DNA from: RGIG5579 sp045602025
Lineage (GTDB): Bacteria; Bacillota; Clostridia; Oscillospirales; SIG627
Direction: 5' to 3'
DNA: 48,768 nt
Assembly (NCBI GenBank): GCA_045602025.1
Contig: JAZSAT010000021.1
Span: 1 to 48,768 of the forward strand
In this document: positions 1 through 8,669 of the stretch, in pieces
Numbering within the stretch: position 1 is the stretch's first letter
Layout: every line of letters starts with the position of its first letter
Notes under the pieces: generated by a model
Database searches by the model: none
Told to the model about the DNA's origin: nothing
The model's input: only the letters and a program-made list of their open reading frames with translations
Translations under genes and position numbers: made by a program

Positions 1-95
1 TCCTTTTCTTCAAATCTGCTCCACGGATCTAATTCTACAATCAGTCCTGCATAATAATAGATTTCTTCCCACTTCTTCAGTATTTCCTGTTTCAT
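1..95 (-). CDS. Unidentified protein, 5' fragment
   Basis: The first 31 codons of a minus-strand gene that runs off the left edge. The ATG at 95-93 follows a good ribosome binding site (CAGGAGATAAAA). The visible protein begins MKQEILKKWEEIYYYAG and continues LIVELDPWSRF. The 'W..i...a..i..l.PW' pattern is reminiscent of small plasmid/phage-associated proteins with DUF6930/DUF7309-type N-termini, but this is a weak impression from a short stretch. No function can be assigned. It points away from the transposase remnant to its right. Confidence 0.6.
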   Translation of the reverse strand, partial: MKQEILKKWEEIYYYAGLIVELDPWSRFEEK

Positions 96-155
96 TTTTA
101 TCTCCTGTTATACAAATCTGATGTTATGCTTTCGTCCAACGCCGCAGCCCTTGCC

Positions 156-196
156 TCTCCAATTGAACTGGGTTTCCAGCAGAAGCAACGGGATAC
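156..196. repeat. Degenerate direct repeat, copy 1
   Basis: A block starting TCTCCAATTGAA and containing GGTTTCCAGCAGAAG and CAACGG recurs with about 38 matches over 42-43 positions at 2502-2542. The two copies have the same orientation and bracket the transposase remnant and the PRTase-like gene. Function unknown. The left part can fold back on itself (CCAATT/..TGGG), better in copy 2. Confidence 0.55.
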
Positions 197-348
197 ACCC
201 TTCGAAACTACAAGCACAATTATATCAGAGAATACTCTATAAGTAAAGATGCTGCATTCTAATCCTCCAATGTATTCCCTTCAGTTTAGTACCTATTCAG
301 AGTAGTATATAATGATTATGCCCCAAAACAGAAAAGGAAGATATAATC

Positions 349-804
349 ATGTTTGTAAAACACTCATCCGAAACGAAGGCCAAAGCAATTGCCATGCGAA
401 GGGAAGGAAAAACTATCTCAACAATTAGCAAGGAATTACGTGTTGCGGAAAGCACATTATATCATTGGCTCAAAGCCTACGAAAGCCTGAGAATCTAACC
501 TTCCATAGTGATCAAGGTAGCCAGTACACCTCCAAGGCATTCACTTAAAGAGTGTAATGCAAAACAATCTCTATCCGCACCGGGACGCCCTTTAGACAAC
601 GCAGTTGCAGAAGCATTCTTCTCCGCCTTCAAAAAAGAAGAGGCGTATCGGAAAGACTATACATCCGAACGCCATTTCATAGAAAGTGTCACAAAATATA
701 TCGATTTCTATAATAACATTCGTCCTCACAAGACGAATCATTATAGAACGCCTGCGGAAATAGAAAATGAGCTATCAGATAGCTTGCAAGGGGAAGTTGA
801 ATAA
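349..804 (+). pseudogene. IS3-family transposase remnant
   Basis: Decayed insertion sequence. Bases 349-498 encode a 49-aa HTH module (SETKAKAIAMRREGK...STLYHWL) typical of the N-terminal half of IS3-family transposases. It is truncated at once into the catalytic part: in the frame at 500-547 the residues FHSDQGSQYTSKAF, carrying the second Asp of the DDE triad, are readable, then the frame shifts. Bases about 570-804 encode the C-terminal end with AFFSAFKKEE (catalytic Glu region) and the characteristic FYNNIRPH motif. The first DDE Asp and most of the rve core are deleted. At least one frameshift and one large internal deletion make it non-functional. I could not find convincing terminal inverted repeats. 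A full-length but different IS3 element lies at 7338-8480. Confidence 0.85.
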
Positions 805-912
805 CCCCTTCCTTTTTTCACTTTTCGCTCGCAATTTTTGAACTTTGTTATTTGGAGATAATCAAGGTCATTTCCGCAAAATGCTTACAGCGCAAGGCTT
901 TCTGTAAAACAA

Positions 913-955
913 CAACTCCGTTTCTTCGAACATGAAGTTCAAAGAAACGGAGTTG
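913..955 (-). terminator. Long hairpin, possible terminator of the PRTase-like gene
   Basis: Two 19-nt arms (CAACTCCGTTTCTTCGAAC at 913-931 and its near-perfect complement at 937-955, one mismatch) flank a 5-nt loop. On the minus strand the hairpin is followed by TTGTTTT, so it could end transcription coming from the gene at 1105-2319. Alternatively it may be part of the decayed IS end. The 805-1104 gap also holds a small GGCGA/TCGCC hairpin followed by TTTTCTT at 1010-1033 on the plus strand; otherwise I see nothing in it. Confidence 0.5.
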
Positions 956-1104
956 CATCATATGGGTGTACTCCCCGAAAATGAACCCTAGTTAAAAACC
1001 TTGATTTTAGGCGAATTTCTATCGCCTTTTCTTACTGTAAATATTATAGCATGAAAATATGTAGTTTTCAAGGCATACGACCTAAATAACACGAGGAACA
1101 GATT

Positions 1105-2319
1105 TTAATGTTTCCATGCACAATCAATGCAAAAGCCATTACCACCGTCTTCTTCTAACCCAAAATATCCACCGCAATCAGGACACATATTATACTGATC
1201 CATAGAGTTTCGTTCTCCCCAAAACACCATATCATCCCAGTGATTTTTCGCCTTCTCACGCGGATTAACTCTTCTCGGCAAAAGAGGATACCAAGCATCT
1301 AAGATATCGCCTTTATTAGTATTATTCCCCCACCACAACACTAATGGGCAAGTATTTGAGATATTCATTTCAAACGCACAAAACGATCCTAGGCCAAGCG
1401 ACAGAAACGAATTGTAGCCTAGAGGATATATACCCTTTCTTTCTGATACGCTTTCTAGTATCTTAATTCCTTGAAGCAAGAATTCTTTTTCAACAACTGC
1501 ACGATTCTCTACCGTAGTAAAGATTCCTGCATCGTTTGCCCAATTAGCTTTTCTAAACAAATAGTTCTTAGCTGCATCACTAATTCCCGTAAGCAATCCT
1601 ATATATGCACGAACATCATCGTCCGCTTTTAAGGAAGGCATAGGCCACAAACAATCATGGCGAGTGCACCAACTCTCCGTTCCATCTCCGCTCCACTCAG
1701 AAGACTTAACATCAAAGAGCGTTTTCCAAGAATGCATTAACAAAGTGATACCACGTTGATTGGCCTGTTCTGAAACTATCTTTTTGGTATATAAGAATGC
1801 CGACTCACACGCTACTATATAAAACACTTCCAAAGTTGAGTTCTTTGGCAAGTAACAAATTATCTCTTCAAGGTCCTTCCTTGCACGGCTTCCGGTATAT
1901 AGTCCATCATCGAAATAAACATAGTGATTTATGTCTTCATCGATCTCTGTTTTAATTGATATTCCATACCGATCACACATTCTTTCTGCCAGACGAGAAA
2001 TGATTGCACGCTGACTATTCCCATCTTTTTGCACGCTTAAAAAAGATACCGAATTACATACCGAATGAATAGTCGAATAATGATACTTTTTCTGAAGATA
2101 GTTGGGGATCCGATCAACCTTCTCATCTACGTACTCATTAGAGAAATACCACTCCTGAAACACGTGTAAAGTTTCCTGAAGAATTACATCTTGGCTTTCT
2201 GGTGAAAACTGAGATAGCCACTTGCGTATATGATCGACATCTGGCGTAAAGTCTAATTCCCCTTTTCTATAATCTTTAATTATATTTGCAAGATGAACCA
2301 AATTATTTTCTCTATTCAT
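1105..2319 (-). CDS. PRTase-CE-like conflict-system protein with C-terminal zinc ribbon
   Basis: A 404-aa protein read from the ATG at 2319; a TTG two codons upstream is also possible. Residues about 134-148 read VYFDDGLYTGSRARK, the phosphoribosyltransferase fingerprint (hydrophobic strand, two acidic residues, then a T-G-S loop) as found in the PRTase-CE family described in predicted bacterial conflict systems. Upstream SFLSVQKDG.SQRAI and downstream CPLVLWWGNN fit the same family. The last 25 residues contain CPDCGGYF...GFCIDC, a four-cysteine zinc ribbon, which I read as an added nucleic-acid or protein contact module. Family knowledge suggests nucleotide-linked effector or sensor activity in phage defence; the exact reaction is unknown. 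It stands alone, with its own promoter, in an AT-rich island next to a STAND-nuclease operon. No signal peptide or membrane segment is seen. Confidence 0.7.
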   Translation of the reverse strand: MNRENNLVHLANIIKDYRKGELDFTPDVDHIRKWLSQFSPESQDVILQETLHVFQEWYFSNEYVDEKVDRIPNYLQKKYHYSTIHSVCNSVSFLSVQKDGNSQRAIISRLAERMCDRYGISIKTEIDEDINHYVYFDDGLYTGSRARKDLEEIICYLPKNSTLEVFYIVACESAFLYTKKIVSEQANQRGITLLMHSWKTLFDVKSSEWSGDGTESWCTRHDCLWPMPSLKADDDVRAYIGLLTGISDAAKNYLFRKANWANDAGIFTTVENRAVVEKEFLLQGIKILESVSERKGIYPLGYNSFLSLGLGSFCAFEMNISNTCPLVLWWGNNTNKGDILDAWYPLLPRRVNPREKAKNHWDDMVFWGERNSMDQYNMCPDCGGYFGLEEDGGNGFCIDCAWKH

Positions 2320-2366
2320 GGCCAATACACTCTTTTCTGTAGAAAACTGTCCTCAATGTTTAATTT

Positions 2367-2395
2367 ATTGTACCACAATTCTCACTTCATTTCAA
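2367..2395 (-). promoter_or_regulatory. Promoter of the PRTase-like gene
   Basis: On the minus strand TTGAAA (2395-2390), a 17-nt spacer and TACAAT (2372-2367) make a good sigma-A promoter about 50 bp before the start codon at 2319. Confidence 0.6.
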
Positions 2396-2501
2396 TCAGA
2401 AGAACACACCGAGAAAAACTGCGCATATTATCCCCGAGTGTTCTAAAAACAAAGCTTTTCGCCACCATCTAAACAATATTGCCTTGCATATCACCTCTGT
2501 T

Positions 2502-2542
2502 TCTCCGATTGAAAATCGGTTTCCAGTAGAAACAACGGCGCA
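2502..2542. repeat. Degenerate direct repeat, copy 2
   Basis: Second copy of the block at 156-196: TCTCCGATTGAAAATCGG then TTTCCAGTAGAAACAACGG. Here CCGATT-GAA-AATCGG is a perfect small hairpin. It opens the gene-free stretch 2320-3034. Confidence 0.55.
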
Positions 2543-2640
2543 TATTCTTAAGAGTTTCCGATTAGGCCCTTCCTAAACCCAATCAAAAATCGCTCCTTCA
2601 GAATTGCAAAGACAATTTAGAACTCCTCCTTCGTTCTCTT

Positions 2641-2690
2641 TCAAATGTTACGTCTGTATTATTATCGGGCATATTTCATTTGGCAAGTAA
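2641..2690 (+). repeat. About 190-bp spaced direct repeat, copy 1 (core)
   Basis: This 50-nt core begins TCAAATGTTACGT, contains ATTATTA and ends ATTTGGCAAGTAA. It aligns without gaps to 2834-2883 with 39 of 50 identities, the differences being concentrated in the middle. Weaker similarity extends on both sides: CTTCCTAAA..CCAATC upstream, and an AT-rich stretch ending TATATCC / TAATATCC downstream. The whole unit is about 190 bp. No open frame crosses it. Confidence 0.65.
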
Positions 2691-2833
2691 AAAACGCTCT
2701 TTTTTAGAAATATTTTTATTTGCACAACTTATATCCTATCCGTTTCCTTGATTAGATTGGTTTCTTCCCTAAAATCCAACTAAAAATTATTCGGAACCAA
2801 AAGTATACCCAAGCCACTCCTTTTTTCTCTCGT

Positions 2834-2883
2834 TCAAATGTTACGTGCGCATTATTACAGGTGACAAGTGATTTGGCAAGTAA
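2834..2883 (+). repeat. About 190-bp spaced direct repeat, copy 2 (core)
   Basis: Second core copy, ending about 85 bp before the -35 box of the STAND-nuclease operon. The shared ends TCAAATGTTACGT and ATTTGGCAAGTAA are exact 13-mers. Together with the copy at 2641-2690 and the block at 2502-2542 it fills most of the 2320-3034 gap, in which I see no gene. Confidence 0.65.
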
Positions 2884-2967
2884 ATAATAGAATGATTTTT
2901 CTTTTTGCATTTTACCGGTTAATATCCATTGCTTTTTAACAAAAAATCATACAATATACTACAGTAC

Positions 2968-2996
2968 TTTACGTTATAAGGCGATTATGGTATAAT
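2968..2996 (+). promoter_or_regulatory. Promoter of the HTH/STAND-nuclease operon
   Basis: TTTACG (2968-2973), 17-nt spacer, perfect TATAAT (2991-2996). It lies about 39 bp upstream of the first start codon, which has a GAGG ribosome binding site. Confidence 0.65.
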
Positions 2997-3034
2997 ATTT
3001 ATAAGTTAAACAATTTGAAAACGAGGTTTTATTT

Positions 3035-3220
3035 ATGCTAGAGATAACAGACCGCTACTATTCAATGCTGGAAATATGTAAGTATCTTGGTATCAGTCGC
3101 GACACAGCACTACGATGGATTTCAACAAAGAACATGCCTGCGCACAAGATCGGCAAGAACTGGAAGTTTAAGGTTTCTGAAATTGACGAGTGGGTAAACA
3201 GTGGAAAAGCAGAAGAATGA
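3035..3220 (+). CDS. Small excisionase-type HTH DNA-binding protein
   Basis: A 61-aa protein that is almost entirely one helix-turn-helix of the excisionase/MerR-like HTH_17 family. YSMLEICKYLGISRDTALRW is the HTH, followed by the wing MPAHKIGKNWKFKVSEIDEWV, typical of the family. Such modules bind DNA as Xis-type directionality factors, as regulators, or as accessory parts of defence operons. Its stop codon (3218-3220) is only 10 nt before the ATG of the large STAND nuclease, so the two are co-transcribed and probably translationally coupled. No integrase gene is visible in the window, which argues against a plain Xis role. Autoregulation of the operon is the simplest inference. Confidence 0.85.
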   Translation: MLEITDRYYSMLEICKYLGISRDTALRWISTKNMPAHKIGKNWKFKVSEIDEWVNSGKAEE

Positions 3221-3230
3221 GGTTATTAAT

Positions 3231-6200
3231 ATGGCAAAGAAAAAGAAACAAAAAGCAAGCAAGAAACCACCTGTTGCTAAAGTCAACATTCAGGAACTTC
3301 AAGAATCAAGAGATGGTGGACAAATTGCATTGAGGGGTTACTCCTATCAGTTCCTTTATTCATGTAATTTAATTTTATCCTCTGGCTCTGACACAATTTT
3401 TACCCTCGAAGGAATCGAAGATATCGATACCATTAAATGCAGCGATGGAAATAAAACAATTACACATATCCAACTCAAATTTTCCACCAAACGACAAGAT
3501 GCTAGCTTTATGGATAGCGTATTGAAAAACTATCTTGAGGCGTATCTAGTCGATAAGGAAAGGCATTTCAAATTGGTATATGACTTCTCTGTCGCAACCG
3601 GAAATTTAAGTAAACTATTTACGGGAAATCTTGATAAAAGCTCAAAAGAATTTTGGAAGACTAAGGTTGATAACATAAGGAAAGAAACATCCTTGTGGAA
3701 TTGGCGCAATTTCGATTTTGAGGATTTTATCCAACGTTTATCTTTTGAAAATGTCAAAAAGGATTCTCTCGAGAAAAGCATTGAAGATTCCTTGATAAAG
3801 AATTTTGAAATTAATACTGATAATATTTCTTTATTCGCTAATGGTATCAAATTATTATGTTTTGACAAAATGGAGAGCCGTGGTGAACTTTCGTATCAAG
3901 AAATAACGCAATGTATCGAAGCAATAAAATTTGATATAAGTAAAGGCCCTCAAAATCCGGCTCACGCGTGGATCCAAAGGCTTCAATTCTCTAAATCTGA
4001 TGGATATTCTTCTGATTACTATGAAGGTAAGAAAGCTACCCCTTCTGACATTGCGAACAATTTACCTGTCATCCGACCGATTGTCGAAAAGGAAATTGTC
4101 GACTCCATCAACGAGAACACAATCACCATTATCAAAACATCTAGCGGCCAAGGTAAAACCACACTTGCACTAAGGGCAATATCATTATTAACCAAAGAAT
4201 ACACGCCCTATCAAATTACAAGATGTAATAACGATGCAGAGTTAGGACATATTGTTGAGTATTTTCGTATGCGCACGCGAACAGGTGAAAAGCCACTGAT
4301 TTTGCTTGATAATCTAGATGCCCATTTAAGCGAGTGGAATTTGTTGACTCAACTTATGCAGACAAGTGTTGCATACCACTATAAGTTCCTGATTACCTCT
4401 CGCGAAAATGACTGGTACAATTATGGCGGGGATATAAGTAATCTTCATCATTTGAACATCATCAAACCTACCCTAAGTGAAAAAGAAGCGGAAAGCATAT
4501 ATAATACACTTAAGAAAGCCGAAAAGCTCCATGCTGATATTACGGATTGGAAAAAGGCTTGGTCCAAAATTGCAGATCGCCAACTTCTTATTGAGTATGT
4601 ATATCTTTTGACCCATGGCGAAATGATTGCTGAACGAATATCTGCGCAAATGAAGGAAATCGGTAACGCATCGGCAGGCGGAACAAAATTTGAAATTCTA
4701 AGAAAAGTTTGTTTTGCTGATGTTTGCGGCATTAAGCTTGAAACTAAGGCTTTAATTCGAGGTTTATCAGCTAACCCCGACACAGATATTGGTGAAGTCC
4801 TGAAAAGCCTATCGGATGAATTCCTAGTACATATTAGTTCAGAGGGCGATTATATCGAGGGGTTACATCCTGTACGTTCCCAACATATTGTTAACCGTTT
4901 ACATGAATATATTGCTCTTGACGAAACAGCTCTTGCCATTGCAAAGATTGCTTCTGTTTCTGATATTTCCGTATTGTTTTCGCATTATCCTGAGTTCGAT
5001 TTTAACAAGGATAGTTTTTATGCAAACGTAGTAAATATGTGGTTATCCGAACCGGACTTTACCCGCCTCGTCCATGCAATCCGCGGTGCTTTTTCGGGAA
5101 GCGTAATGCAGTATTTCAAAACAAACAAAGCTTTGTTTGATGATGCATATAAACATGGCGGATTACTTCTTGTAGCAACAGAACTTTGCCCCTTTACAAA
5201 GTTCGAAGGTTTAGAACATGAAGTAAACACGCTTGAAAAAATGGCCGAAATGATGCCGGATAATCCCAACATCCAGCACATGGTTGATCTACGTGATTCA
5301 ATCCCAAAATTCAGAACTTCAAAAACCGACATCTATTGCTTGAGCTCTGCACTATACTCACAGTTAAAAGAGATTGATTTTACACATATATCAGATATAG
5401 AATCGTATGCGGTTATTGTGGATTGGCTTTACAATATTGATCCTTCAATGAATTTAACGCCCAAAATTTCTTTGAGTGACCTATGGGCTAAAGCCGAAAA
5501 CCACTCTTTAAAAACTGTGTCATCGTTAATGTATTCAGCGTTTTGCGGTAATAAAGATGAATACAGCACGTTTGTAACAGCCAATCTTCAGAGAATCATT
5601 GGCTATCTAAAACGTAAAACCAACTCTCATAAGCTTCAAGTAAGTGACGATAATAAAGAAATAAAGGTCGAATATTTACTCAGGGCAAGCGATATTACAA
5701 AAGGTAATAATGAAAGTGTTTCAAGGCTGACAGATATATGCCGTACACTTCCCATCTTTGAAACATATTGTTCAGATGCAATCAAGCCTCAAATCGATTT
5801 ATTGGCATCCTACCAAATCCCCAATGATGCGCACAAGGAAATGCCCAAAAGGAACTTAATCATAACTTTCCATCAAGAATTTAATGGCCTGTGGCTAAGA
5901 ACCATAGAAAGCAATTATGAGTTTGATACGGTAAATGCATGGATTGATCATTGGATCGATGTTCGCAAATGTGCCTGTGATTTACTAGCTGCAAGCTCCA
6001 CGTGTTTGCACAAATTATTGGGTAACAGGAAACTTGGTGATGCCGGTAATGCGTTTGACACCTTGCATAATCGCTATAACAGTATGATGGTTGCGCATTT
6101 GTCGTACCCAAGAGAGCATCGTCCGTTTGAAGAGAAACCTGAAATACCAAAATTATTTACCAACGCAAAAAGGGGTTACTTTGATGGTATACAAAACTTC

Positions 6201-7169
6201 GCCAACCAATTAGTTAGTTTTATCAAAAAAGAAGAACAGACAAAGCGCTTAGCTATTTACAACCTAAAAACGTCATTAGCAGCACTACCTAATGTACAAA
6301 AATTCTTTGATGATATTTCATTGGATGGCGAGCACCTCAGTAAGCATATAGAACTATGTGCTATTGAAGAAAAAATCATCCTTGAGACCTATATGTGCTG
6401 TGAATACTATTTATATCATTCACCTGATACTAATTACAACAAATATCAGGTCAAAGCTTGGTTCTCATCATCCAGAAAGGCTGAGATAGACGAAGTTAAT
6501 AGTACAATGACAGATTTGACGAGCACATACGATGCTGTTCTACCCAAAAACTCATATCGGGACAATACATTTCTGTGCTACCCAATATTATTAAAGAATT
6601 TTGATCCGACAAGCGAGGAGATGATCAACTCTTTCCTGATCACCTCTATCTCCTTTGCAAAATCGCCTTATGATTATTTGCTTTTATTATTGGAAAATGA
6701 CGCTGGTGAAGTTATTCCCAATGCAATTAAATTCCCCAAAAAGGCATTTCAGTATATTTACGATGCTCTCAATTTAGGTGTAGAGGAAGAAATGGATCCT
6801 TTGGCTACCCCATATCCCATTGAGGTAACCCCAAAAATGTTAGAGTGCTTTGATGACGAGTATGTACTGCAGGAACAACAACCAACAAATGCCTGGCTTA
6901 GTCGCATAGCAGATATCGGCCAAGAATTATGGATGTACTCAAAAAATCGTGAATTGCTTATCGAGGATGAGGATAAACAATATCTATTAGATAACCTCAG
7001 CGCAATAAAGGTACAACTCGGTATAATAATCGAGGAAATCAAATCAAGTATAAAAAACGAAGTGTTGTTGTCAATAACGGAACTTTGTGCAAATGTCTAT
7101 GCCGGCGAAACCTTTGGTGACAAAGAATACAACGAGATGATAGGTAGTATTCAGTCAGTAAGCATCTGA
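3231..7169 (+). CDS. DUF4297 (Cap4-like) nuclease fused to a STAND NTPase, Avs-like
   Basis: 1312 aa from the ATG at 3231, chosen over an in-frame GTG at 3201 because GAGG sits 8-9 nt before it and the upstream gene ends at 3220. Residues 27-40 (RDGGQIALRGYSYQ), E60, the ED pair at 63-64 and HIQLK at 79-83 match the DUF4297/Cap4 PD-(D/E)xK double-strand DNA nuclease fold. A P-loop NTPase follows: Walker A TSSGQGKTT (303-311), Walker B LILLDNLD (356-363) and a sensor-like ITSRE near 388-392. The remaining 900 residues lack recognisable catalytic motifs and look helical, as expected for a sensor/oligomerisation arm. This order, nuclease-STAND-long sensor, is that of Avs-type antiviral proteins, in which binding of a phage protein triggers oligomerisation and DNA cleavage. 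I infer an abortive-infection role. What it senses is unknown. No signal peptide; cytoplasmic. Confidence 0.8.
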   Translation: MAKKKKQKASKKPPVAKVNIQELQESRDGGQIALRGYSYQFLYSCNLILSSGSDTIFTLEGIEDIDTIKCSDGNKTITHIQLKFSTKRQDASFMDSVLKNYLEAYLVDKERHFKLVYDFSVATGNLSKLFTGNLDKSSKEFWKTKVDNIRKETSLWNWRNFDFEDFIQRLSFENVKKDSLEKSIEDSLIKNFEINTDNISLFANGIKLLCFDKMESRGELSYQEITQCIEAIKFDISKGPQNPAHAWIQRLQFSKSDGYSSDYYEGKKATPSDIANNLPVIRPIVEKEIVDSINENTITIIKTSSGQGKTTLALRAISLLTKEYTPYQITRCNNDAELGHIVEYFRMRTRTGEKPLILLDNLDAHLSEWNLLTQLMQTSVAYHYKFLITSRENDWYNYGGDISNLHHLNIIKPTLSEKEAESIYNTLKKAEKLHADITDWKKAWSKIADRQLLIEYVYLLTHGEMIAERISAQMKEIGNASAGGTKFEILRKVCFADVCGIKLETKALIRGLSANPDTDIGEVLKSLSDEFLVHISSEGDYIEGLHPVRSQHIVNRLHEYIALDETALAIAKIASVSDISVLFSHYPEFDFNKDSFYANVVNMWLSEPDFTRLVHAIRGAFSGSVMQYFKTNKALFDDAYKHGGLLLVATELCPFTKFEGLEHEVNTLEKMAEMMPDNPNIQHMVDLRDSIPKFRTSKTDIYCLSSALYSQLKEIDFTHISDIESYAVIVDWLYNIDPSMNLTPKISLSDLWAKAENHSLKTVSSLMYSAFCGNKDEYSTFVTANLQRIIGYLKRKTNSHKLQVSDDNKEIKVEYLLRASDITKGNNESVSRLTDICRTLPIFETYCSDAIKPQIDLLASYQIPNDAHKEMPKRNLIITFHQEFNGLWLRTIESNYEFDTVNAWIDHWIDVRKCACDLLAASSTCLHKLLGNRKLGDAGNAFDTLHNRYNSMMVAHLSYPREHRPFEEKPEIPKLFTNAKRGYFDGIQNFANQLVSFIKKEEQTKRLAIYNLKTSLAALPNVQKFFDDISLDGEHLSKHIELCAIEEKIILETYMCCEYYLYHSPDTNYNKYQVKAWFSSSRKAEIDEVNSTMTDLTSTYDAVLPKNSYRDNTFLCYPILLKNFDPTSEEMINSFLITSISFAKSPYDYLLLLLENDAGEVIPNAIKFPKKAFQYIYDALNLGVEEEMDPLATPYPIEVTPKMLECFDDEYVLQEQQPTNAWLSRIADIGQELWMYSKNRELLIEDEDKQYLLDNLSAIKVQLGIIIEEIKSSIKNEVLLSITELCANVYAGETFGDKEYNEMIGSIQSVSI

Positions 7170-7196
7170 TTTACGGTATTTCCACAAACAATAAAA

Positions 7197-7235
7197 GGCG
7201 AGCACCTAGGTAGTCTCCTTAGGGCTCGTCTTTTA
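7197..7235 (+). terminator. Terminator after the STAND-nuclease gene
   Basis: GGCGAGC ... GCTCGTC with an inner CCTAGG/CCTTAGG stem, followed by TTTTAT, 27 bp after the stop codon. Confidence 0.75.
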
Positions 7236-7337
7236 TATTTGTCTCTTAGTCTTATAATTTAAGTTGTTTCAACATAAAATGACGTATTCTGCTGTAATAG
7301 GCCCATGCTATAATTTCTATTAGTAGGGGCTGATAAC

Positions 7338-8480
7338 ATGAACAAAAAATACTCTGATAAACAAATACATGACATCCTTAAAAGATTTGACAATGGTGAA
7401 TCTGTTGCTAGCATTGTCGCATCCACCAGTATCCCCCGCAGTACAATCTATGCATGGATCAAGTCATCGAAAGAAAAGGACAGCAAGCAGGAAATATCCT
7501 TGCGTAACTACCGGACTCTTGAAGCCAAAGTAAAGCGGTTAGAAGGGATTATCGAAATCCTGCAAAAGGCAGATTGTAGAATCAGTGATCCTCTTAAGGA
7601 CAGGTTGAACGCATTGGAAAAACTGTACGGACAATACAGTGTTTATATGCTCTGCGAAGCGCTAAAGGTTCCGAGGGGCACTTTTTACAACCACATTCTA
7701 CGCAACAAACGGGATAATACTTGGTATTCAAAACAGCGTGAAATACACAGAGTAAGAATTCAGGAAATCTACGACGAACACAATCAAATTTTCGGAGCAG
7801 CCAAAATTGCAGCCATTATGAAAAGCGAAGGTTATAAAATATCCGCTGATACCGTTCGGGAACTTATGCGAGATATGGGCCTCACCAGCATCAGGCAGGA
7901 TTCAAAAGAAATATATGATAAAGAAAAACGCCGTCATAAGAATTATCTAAATCAGCAATTTACAACTACCAGGCCAAATGAAGTATGGGTCAGCGATGTC
8001 ACCTGTTTTAGGATTAATGACAAAAACTATTTCATCTGCGCTATTCTTGACCTATTTGCTAGAAGAGTCATTGGATATCGTATAGGAAAAAGCAACAGTA
8101 CACAACTGGTAAAAAGTACCTTCAAGATGGCTTATGAAGAACGAAAGCCGACAATGCCACTAATGTTCCATACAGACCGGGGTACAAATTATCGCGCCGT
8201 CACATTCTGCTCCTACCTGAAATCATTAGGAGTTACACAATCCTTTTCCCGTGCTCATGTCCCCTATGATAATTCCGTTATGGAGTCTTTCTTCTCAAGT
8301 CTTAAGCGAGAAGAGTTGTACAGAACAAAATACCGATCTGACGGTGACTTTCGTGCAGCCGTAGATCGGTATATGACCTTTTATAACGAAGTGCGTCCCC
8401 ATGTAAAGAATGCATACAAGACACCTTTAGTAAAAGAACAGGAATACTATAGTAAACAAGCAACATTTGAAGAAGTTTAA
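7338..8480 (+). mobile_element. IS3-family transposase, full length, single frame
   Basis: A 380-aa DDE transposase. Residues 1-50 form an HTH (YSDKQIHDILKRFDNGESV, then IPRSTIYAWIK), followed by a leucine-heptad coiled coil (LEAKVKRLEGIIEIL), an HTH_21-like segment (YDEHNQIFGAAKIAAIM) and the rve core. The catalytic triad is visible: D in WVSDVTC (about 219), D in FHTDRGTN (about 278) and E in VMESFFSSLKREE (about 315), ending with the family motif FYNEVRPH. Most IS3 elements split this into two frames joined by -1 frameshifting; here one continuous frame encodes it. It lies between the defence operon and the tRNA-Cys terminator. A short inverted repeat AAATTGGACAA / TTGTCCAATTT (8479-8489, 8552-8562) follows the stop, but I could not match a left terminal repeat, so the element borders are unresolved. 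Confidence 0.9.
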
Positions 8481-8608
8481 ATTGGACAAGGGAGTTCAAC
8501 TTTGCCGGTTTTGAATTTTTAATTCGCCAAATTTAACTTTTTGGTATTTGGTTGTCCAATTTGAACATATTTCGCGGACCCCGAAAAAGCCCTATAATTC
8601 AAGAGAAA

Positions 8609-8663
8609 ATAAAAAGAGCACCGTCAATGTCCAACTTCAAGGAGTTCGGATTTGACGGTGTTC
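8609..8663 (-). terminator. Terminator of the tRNA-Cys gene
   Basis: On the minus strand a long stem (GAACACCGTCAA at 8663-8652 with TTGACGGTGCTC at 8627-8616, plus an inner TCCGAAC/GTTGGA stem) is followed by TTTTTATTTTC. It closes the tRNA transcript and separates it from the IS. Confidence 0.8.
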
Positions 8664-8669
8664 TTCATA

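Noticed and set aside
120..210. Integron attC site or tRNA fragment (att core)
   Set aside because: GTCCAAC resembles one attC half, but no matching GTTRRRY partner or proper stem is present, and the TTCAATT stretch does not form a T-arm with flanking bases.
280..1030. Terminal inverted repeats of the IS3 remnant
   Set aside because: I compared both flanks and found no convincing matching ends; the element is probably truncated.
2320..3034. Retron or other reverse-transcriptase-linked non-coding RNA
   Set aside because: No reverse transcriptase is encoded nearby and no inverted-repeat a1/a2 layout is seen; the region is better described as degenerate direct repeats.
3201..3230. Upstream GTG start for the STAND nuclease
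   Set aside because: It overlaps the HTH gene, has no ribosome binding site and adds ten residues unlike the family; the ATG at 3231 is better.
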